Positions 58,857 through 64,000 of a stretch of 64,000 nt of DNA are shown piece by piece. Every line of letters starts with the position of its first letter. Position 1 is the stretch's first letter. The stretch covers positions 4,962,501 through 5,026,500 of the forward strand of contig NZ_JADBEG010000001.1 of NCBI RefSeq assembly GCF_014873755.1. Reading direction: 5' to 3'. The position numbers and the translations under genes were made by a program. The notes beneath the pieces were generated by a model that searched no databases, had not been told where the DNA came from, and saw only the letters and a program-made list of their open reading frames with translations. This DNA comes from Amycolatopsis lexingtonensis. Lineage in GTDB: Bacteria; Actinomycetota; Actinomycetes; Mycobacteriales; Pseudonocardiaceae.

Positions 58857-59258
58857 ATGGGCGAGTCGATGCGGGTCCTGGTGTTCAGCCACAAGGCAGA
58901 GGTGCGCGAAGCGATCGTGAACGCAGTCGGCCGCCGGCCCGCGGCGGACCTGGCGCGCGTGGACTACGTCGAGGCGGCCGGCATCGCCGACGTGCTGTCC
59001 GAGGTGGACGCCGGCAACGTCGACCTCGCGATCCTCGACGGCGAAGCGCAGCCCACCGGCGGCATCGGCCTCTGCCGCCAGCTCAAGGCCGAGATCACGA
59101 ACTGCCCGCCGATCGTGGTTTCGGTGCGGCGCAAGGACGACCGGTGGCTGGCGACCTGGTCACAGGCGGACGCCGTGCTGGTGCACCCGCTGGACCCGCT
59201 GACCGCCGCGGAGACCGTCGCCGACGTGCTGCGACGGGTCCCCGTCGTGAACGGCTGA
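58857..59258 (+). CDS. Degenerate response-regulator receiver domain protein
   Basis: 133 residues from [20 protein letters not shown]. CheY-like alternation with the phosphoacceptor position in [15 protein letters not shown] (Asp near 62). The N-terminal acidic pair is replaced (V-F-S-H-K). The conserved lysine is His in [14 protein letters not shown], although the following Pro-Leu/Asp-Pro is kept. No output domain. It may work as an unphosphorylated adaptor. It is 6 bp upstream of trpD and probably cotranscribed. Confidence 0.75.
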   Translation: MGESMRVLVFSHKAEVREAIVNAVGRRPAADLARVDYVEAAGIADVLSEVDAGNVDLAILDGEAQPTGGIGLCRQLKAEITNCPPIVVSVRRKDDRWLATWSQADAVLVHPLDPLTAAETVADVLRRVPVVNG

Positions 59259-59263
59259 GCCCG

Positions 59264-60298
<1,035 letters not shown>

Positions 60299-60330
60299 CC
60301 TTCACCGGCTGCGCTTCGGCCTCCCTCAGG

Positions 60331-60436
60331 GGCCCGGCAAAGTCGCGTCGGTGCGGTCCGCAGCGGTGCTCCAGCGTCTTGAATGAGTCATTCAGGACGC
60401 CCGAAGACCTGAATGAGTCATTCAGGACGTGGGGCG
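60331..60436. repeat. 53-bp dispersed palindromic element, copy C, with extended flank
   Basis: The core is 60376-60428, in inverted orientation relative to copies A and B. The left ~45 bp (ggcccggcaaagtcgcgtcg...) corresponds to the right flank of copy A in reverse, at about 90 percent identity. It lies between the convergent trpD and EamA genes. Confidence 0.9.
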
Positions 60437-60478
60437 AGCGGCTCACTGGCGGCACCACCTGCCGGGCGATCCACCGGC

Positions 60479-61408
60479 TCACTTGCAGGCGGCGGGTTCG
60501 GGCACCGCGCCCGCTGTCCCCCGGCCGTTCCCGCCCGGCGCCTCGGTCCGGCGCCCGCGCTGGGGAGCCAGGGCGGCCGCCAGGACCGCGAGCATGCCCA
60601 CCGCTTCCGGCCAGCTCGGGCGGTGGCCGTAGAACGCGATGTCCACCAGCACCGCCACCACCGGGTACAGGTAGGACAGCAGCGCCACCGTCGTGGTCGG
60701 CAGCTTGCCGATGCTCGCGTACATCAGCACGTACATCAGTGCCGTGTGGACGGTCCCGAGCAGGACCAGCCACAGCAGCCCCGAAGTCGTCGTGGGCAGG
60801 GGCGTGACTAGCAGCAGGGGCGCCAGCACCAGCGCGCCCACCGTCGTCTGCACGGCGGCCAGGAGGTGCGGGCGGATGTGCTTCAGCTGCTTCGCGACGA
60901 AGGACGCTCCCGCGTACAGCACGGCGGCGCCGAGTGCGAGGCCGATTCCGACCAGCTGCACGGGTTTGCCGTCCTCGCCGTGGGCGGAAAGCGAGATCAA
61001 CGCCACTCCGCCGAACGCGATGGCGGCGCGGGCCAGGTGGCTCTTCGCGACCTTCTCGCCGAGGAACGCGGCCGCCAGGCCGACCAGGATCAGCGGCTGC
61101 GTGTGGTAGACGACCGTGCTGACCGAGATCGACGACAGCGCGTAGGAAGCGAACAGCAGCACCCAGTTGCCGACCAGGAACAGCCCGCCGAGCACGGCCA
61201 GGCCGAGGTCGCGGCGGGACGGCCGCCAGGCCTGCAGCCAGCCGCGGGAGAGGCACCACAGCACCAGCAACGTGCCGCCGACGAAGCAGCGGGCGAACGC
61301 CACCGCCGGTGCGGCCGCGCCGCTCTCGAGGACGACGGCACCGATCGTGCCGGACATGGCCATCGCCGCGGACCACTGGAGGAGCGGGCGGGTTTCCGAG
61401 TTCGTCAT
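60479..61408 (-). CDS. EamA/DMT-superfamily transporter
   Basis: 309 residues from MTNSETRPLLQWSAAMAMSG. About ten helices arranged as two EamA repeats: APAVAFARCFVGGTLLVLWC, VLGGLFLVGNWVLLFASYAL, TVVYHTQPLILVGLAAAFLG; second repeat VGIGLALGAAVLYAGASFVA, LVLLGTVHTALMYVLMYASI, ATVALLSYLYPVVAVLVDI-like segment and a final EAVGMLAVLAAALAPQ. A metabolite exporter by family, of unknown substrate. It is divergent from the GlxA-type regulator (83-bp gap), which may control it. Confidence 0.9.
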   Translation of the reverse strand: MTNSETRPLLQWSAAMAMSGTIGAVVLESGAAAPAVAFARCFVGGTLLVLWCLSRGWLQAWRPSRRDLGLAVLGGLFLVGNWVLLFASYALSSISVSTVVYHTQPLILVGLAAAFLGEKVAKSHLARAAIAFGGVALISLSAHGEDGKPVQLVGIGLALGAAVLYAGASFVAKQLKHIRPHLLAAVQTTVGALVLAPLLLVTPLPTTTSGLLWLVLLGTVHTALMYVLMYASIGKLPTTTVALLSYLYPVVAVLVDIAFYGHRPSWPEAVGMLAVLAAALAPQRGRRTEAPGGNGRGTAGAVPEPAACK

Positions 61409-61491
61409 GCCGACCAGGTTCGTCTCGTCGGCGCCCGCCAACCAGTGTCAGAGATGACAACGACCGCAAAACTTGTGACAGACTGGCCGCC

Positions 61492-62451
61492 ATGGACGTC
61501 AACCGGGTCGCGGTGGTGCTCGCCGACCGCGTTTCGCCGTTCGAGCTGGGCGTCGCGTGCGAGGTCTTCGGCACCGACCGCAGCGCCGACGGCATCGAGG
61601 GCTGGGACTTCGGCGTCTGCTCGCCGGACGGCGGCGCGGTCGCCAGCTGGTCCGGGTTCGGGCTCTCCGGCCTGCGTGACCTCGGTTACGCGGCGACGGC
61701 GGACCTGCTCATCGTCCCGACGTGCGCACCCCGGACCGCCCCGCCACCGGAGCCCGTCCTGGACGTCCTGCGAGACGCCGCCGCGCGCGGGGCGTGGGTC
61801 GCGGGGTTCTGCGCGGGCGTGTTCACGCTGGGCTACGCGGGCCTGCTGGACGGGCGCCGCTGCACGGTCCACTGGGTGTACGAGGCGGAGTTCCGCGCGC
61901 GCTTCCCGGCGGCCGACGTCGACCCGCAGGCGCTGTACGCCGACGACGGCGGCGTCCTGACCAGCGCGGGCACGGTCGCGGCGGTCGACCTGTGCCTGCA
62001 CCTGGTCCGCCGGCTGCGCGGTGTCGCGGCGGCCACGACGCTGGCGCGCCGGATGGTCGCCGCCCCGCACCGCGCGGGCGGGCAGGCCCAGTTCGTCCAG
62101 GCCCCGGTCCCGGCCACGGCGGCGCCCGACGACGCCGTGGTCGCGGAAGCCCTGGAGTGGGTCGAACGGCGGCTGGACCAGCCGTTCACGGTGGCGGAGC
62201 TGGCCCGCCGCAGCGGCCTCGGCGAACGGACGTTCCTGCGCCGCTTCTCGGCCGCCACGGGCACGACGCCGCACCGGTGGCTGACCGAGCGGCGCCTGGA
62301 CCGCGCCCAGGCCCTGCTGGAGGAAGGCGGGCTGTCGGTGGAGGACATCGCGACGGCGTGCGGCTACGCGTCGGCGGCCGCGCTGCGCCACCAGTTCACG
62401 CGGCTGCGCGGGACGAGCCCGTCGTCGTACCGGACGGCTTTCCGGGGCTGA
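61492..62451 (+). CDS. GlxA-type AraC-family transcriptional regulator
   Basis: 319 residues from MDVNRVAVVLADRVSPFELG. Residues 1-190: DJ-1/PfpI-like domain (FELGVACEVFGTDR, LLIVPTCAPRTAPPPEPVL, GAWVAGFCAGVFTLGYAGLL with the conserved Cys, CTVHWVYEAEF). Residues ~210-319: two AraC helix-turn-helices (VAELARRSGLGERTFLRRFS; EDIATACGYASAAALRHQFT). The sensed ligand is unknown. Because it is divergent from the EamA gene with only 83 bp between, that transporter is the likeliest target. Confidence 0.9.
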   Translation: MDVNRVAVVLADRVSPFELGVACEVFGTDRSADGIEGWDFGVCSPDGGAVASWSGFGLSGLRDLGYAATADLLIVPTCAPRTAPPPEPVLDVLRDAAARGAWVAGFCAGVFTLGYAGLLDGRRCTVHWVYEAEFRARFPAADVDPQALYADDGGVLTSAGTVAAVDLCLHLVRRLRGVAAATTLARRMVAAPHRAGGQAQFVQAPVPATAAPDDAVVAEALEWVERRLDQPFTVAELARRSGLGERTFLRRFSAATGTTPHRWLTERRLDRAQALLEEGGLSVEDIATACGYASAAALRHQFTRLRGTSPSSYRTAFRG

Positions 62452-62455
62452 AATA

Positions 62456-62495
62456 CGAAACCGGCCGCCACGCGAGTGCGTGACGGCCGGTTTCG
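62456..62495. terminator. Bidirectional terminator between the AraC-type gene and ctaF
   Basis: 18-bp arms with one mismatch (cgaaaccggccgccacgc) and a 4-nt gagt loop between convergent genes. Confidence 0.8.
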
Positions 62496-62502
62496 AAGGA
62501 AA

Positions 62503-62928
62503 TCAGTCGTGCGAGGGACCGGTGTGGTACTCGAACACCAGGCCACCGATGGTGATGAGCAGCGCGACGAGCGCGATCACCAGCAGCCAGATGTGGAAGA
62601 ACGCCAGCGCCAGCGCGGCGAGGGCCGCGGTGGCGGCCATGGCGACCGGCCAGTAGCTGCCTGGGCTGAAGAAGCCCAGCTCGCCGGCACCGTCGCTGAT
62701 CTCGGCGTCTTCGCGGTCTTCGGGACGCGGCTCGATGCGGCGGGCGACGAACTGCATGTAGCTGCCCGCCAGGAAGGCCAGCCCACCGGTCAGGATCAGC
62801 GCGACGATGCCCACCGGCTCGGGCTTGCCACCGAAGCGGGGATCCAGCACGGCCCACGTCCAGTACACGCCCGCCATGAGCACGGAGAAGATCGCCACGA
62901 TGAAGAAGATTCGGGCTTCGGCCTTCAT
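62503..62928 (-). CDS. ctaF: Cytochrome c oxidase subunit IV (actinobacterial CtaF)
   Basis: 141 residues. Four membrane helices: ARIFFIVAIFSVLMAGVYWT, IVALILTGGLAFLAGSYMQF, WPVAMAATAALAALALAFFH and WLLVIALVALLITIGGLVFE. The cytosolic loop is acidic (PRPEDREDAEISDGAGELGF), followed by F-S-P-G-S-Y-W-P, a signature of CtaF. A small, actinobacteria-specific subunit of the aa3 oxidase encoded directly after ctaC (29-bp gap). Confidence 0.95.
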   Translation of the reverse strand: MKAEARIFFIVAIFSVLMAGVYWTWAVLDPRFGGKPEPVGIVALILTGGLAFLAGSYMQFVARRIEPRPEDREDAEISDGAGELGFFSPGSYWPVAMAATAALAALALAFFHIWLLVIALVALLITIGGLVFEYHTGPSHD

Positions 62929-62957
62929 GGTCTTCCTCTACTCCTGTTCTGGCCGCG

Positions 62958-63917
62958 TCAGTTGGACGCGGTGCGGGCCGTGCGGTCGGTGTTGAACGGC
63001 TGGGTCGTGACCGCGTGCGGGGTGCACAGCTCGCCACAGTTCATCTTCGCCAGCGCCTCGGCGGCGGTGAACGCCTGGCCGGTCGCCGGGTTCGTCTGCT
63101 TGCGCAGCGCGATGTACTGGTCGTACTTGTCCGCCGAGAGCGCGCGGACCTCGAAGTTCATCACCGAGTGGTACGTGCCGCACAGCTCCGCGCACCGGCC
63201 GACGAAGGAGCCTTCGCGGTCGATCTTGTTCTGGAACGAGCTGTCCTGGTTGTTCTTGTCCGGGTTCGGCATGACGTCCCGCTTGAAGTGGAACTCCGGG
63301 ACCCAGAAGGAGTGGATGACGTCGGTGGAGATCAGGTCGTACTGGATGGTCTTGCCCACCGGGAGCACCAGGAGCGGGATCTCGCCGGAGGAGCCGACGG
63401 TGCTGACCTGCCGGCCGTCCGCCTTCTTCGCCGATTCGTCCTCGTACTTGAACTCCCAGTTCCACTGGAAGGCCACGACCTGGACCTTGACGTCCGGGTT
63501 CGGGATCTTGTCCAGGACCTTCGACTCCGTCGTCGCGGTGAAGAAGAACAGGACGCAGACCATGATCGTCGGGACGACGACCGTGAACAGCTCGAGCGGG
63601 ATGTTGTACTGGAACTGCCGGGGCAGCTCCTCCGGCTCGCCGTCGACCGTCTTCTTCTTGCGGTGGAACGTCGCGGTCCAGAAGATCAGGGCCCACACGA
63701 TGACACCCACGACCAGCGCCGCGACCACGGTCCAGGTCCAGAGGTTCCGCATCTGGTTCGCCTGCTCGGTGACACCGACCGGCCAGCCGAACCGCAGGAT
63801 CTCGTCGCCGGAGCACCCCGTCGCGGTCAGCGCGACCAGCACGGCCAACGCGGCGACGCGCACGGTCCGCTTACCCAGGGTGCGCTCGGGTTGTCCCACT
63901 GCGCCTCGCCCTTTCAC
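62958..63917 (-). CDS. ctaC: Cytochrome c oxidase subunit II
   Basis: 319 residues. GTG start chosen for AGGAGG 6 nt upstream; the next GTG six codons on is less likely. Lipoprotein-type signal (AALAVLVALTATGCSGDE), two membrane helices (LWTWTVVAALVVGVIVWALI, LFTVVVPTIMVCVLFFFTAT), then a cupredoxin domain with the CuA site: His in ISTDVIHSFWVPEFHFKRDV and C-x3-C-x3-H in GRCAELCGTYHSVMNFEV. A short C-terminal extension with N-C-G-E-L-C-T is usual in actinobacteria. First gene of the ctaC-ctaF unit. Confidence 0.95.
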   Translation of the reverse strand: MKGRGAVGQPERTLGKRTVRVAALAVLVALTATGCSGDEILRFGWPVGVTEQANQMRNLWTWTVVAALVVGVIVWALIFWTATFHRKKKTVDGEPEELPRQFQYNIPLELFTVVVPTIMVCVLFFFTATTESKVLDKIPNPDVKVQVVAFQWNWEFKYEDESAKKADGRQVSTVGSSGEIPLLVLPVGKTIQYDLISTDVIHSFWVPEFHFKRDVMPNPDKNNQDSSFQNKIDREGSFVGRCAELCGTYHSVMNFEVRALSADKYDQYIALRKQTNPATGQAFTAAEALAKMNCGELCTPHAVTTQPFNTDRTARTASN

Positions 63918-64000
63918 CCAGAGCCTCCTACGACAGATCTTCGTGACAGGCGGAGCCTAGCCGAGTTGGCCTACTCCGCTGACCAAGGGGTAACCCCTGA

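Overview
This window is a high-GC (roughly 70 percent) actinobacterial chromosome segment. It most resembles Pseudonocardiaceae such as Amycolatopsis, judged from an ESX (type VII) secretion cluster, an actinobacterial bcc-aa3 respiratory gene set with a di-haem QcrC and CtaF, a PimB-type mannosyltransferase, an arabinofuranosyltransferase-like GT-C protein, and frequent GTG starts with ATGA overlaps. The order pimB, NlpC/P60, exonuclease-GIY-YIG, qcrBAC-ctaE, trpD, ctaF-ctaC parallels the mycobacterial Rv2188c-Rv2200c neighbourhood. No rRNA, tRNA, CRISPR array, integrase or complete insertion sequence was seen.

Layout. 1-8893: ESX part one, a leftward operon of three secretion-substrate-like proteins, a hypothetical protein, a YbaB-like protein and eccD (cut by the window edge), with a divergent three-ATPase eccC. 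8938-20893: an accessory, secretion-rich region. It holds a 1407-residue HINT polymorphic toxin with a probable immunity gene, a second orphan immunity-like gene, a truncated copy of a small secreted protein, the intact secreted protein, an S1 pseudoprotease with six D-x-N-x-D-x repeats, a GT-C glycosyltransferase and an intact trypsin-like protease. 20893-22709: a frameshifted nucleotidyltransferase pseudogene and an AMP-forming ligase. 23025-28548: ESX part two, with two WXG100-size proteins, a small substrate, a PPE-like protein, a hydrolase-type substrate and a convergent mycosin that has lost its catalytic residues.

28621-32908: NAD biosynthesis, nadA-nadB-nadC as a tightly overlapping operon divergent from a NrtR-type Nudix regulator, with a 9+9 bp inverted repeat between them. 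35718-37722 and 42827-45761: biotin genes bioD, bioB and the auxiliary protein bsaP, and separately SRPBCC-P450-bioA. Two large SulP-carbonic anhydrase fusions lie between them. 45827-53876: a uridine-kinase-like protein, pimB, an NlpC/P60 hydrolase behind a long structured leader (possibly a c-di-AMP riboswitch), a NYN-domain protein, the exonuclease/GIY-YIG protein and small regulators. 53954-63917: the respiratory module qcrB-qcrA-qcrC-ctaE and ctaF-ctaC around trpD, an EamA transporter and a GlxA-type AraC regulator.

The points most worth a second look are the rearranged toxin-immunity locus, the two protease-fold proteins without active sites (one in the ESX locus), three copies of an exactly 53-bp dispersed palindromic element in gene 3' regions, the paired SulP-carbonic anhydrase fusions with a shared upstream motif, and a P450 translationally coupled to bioA.
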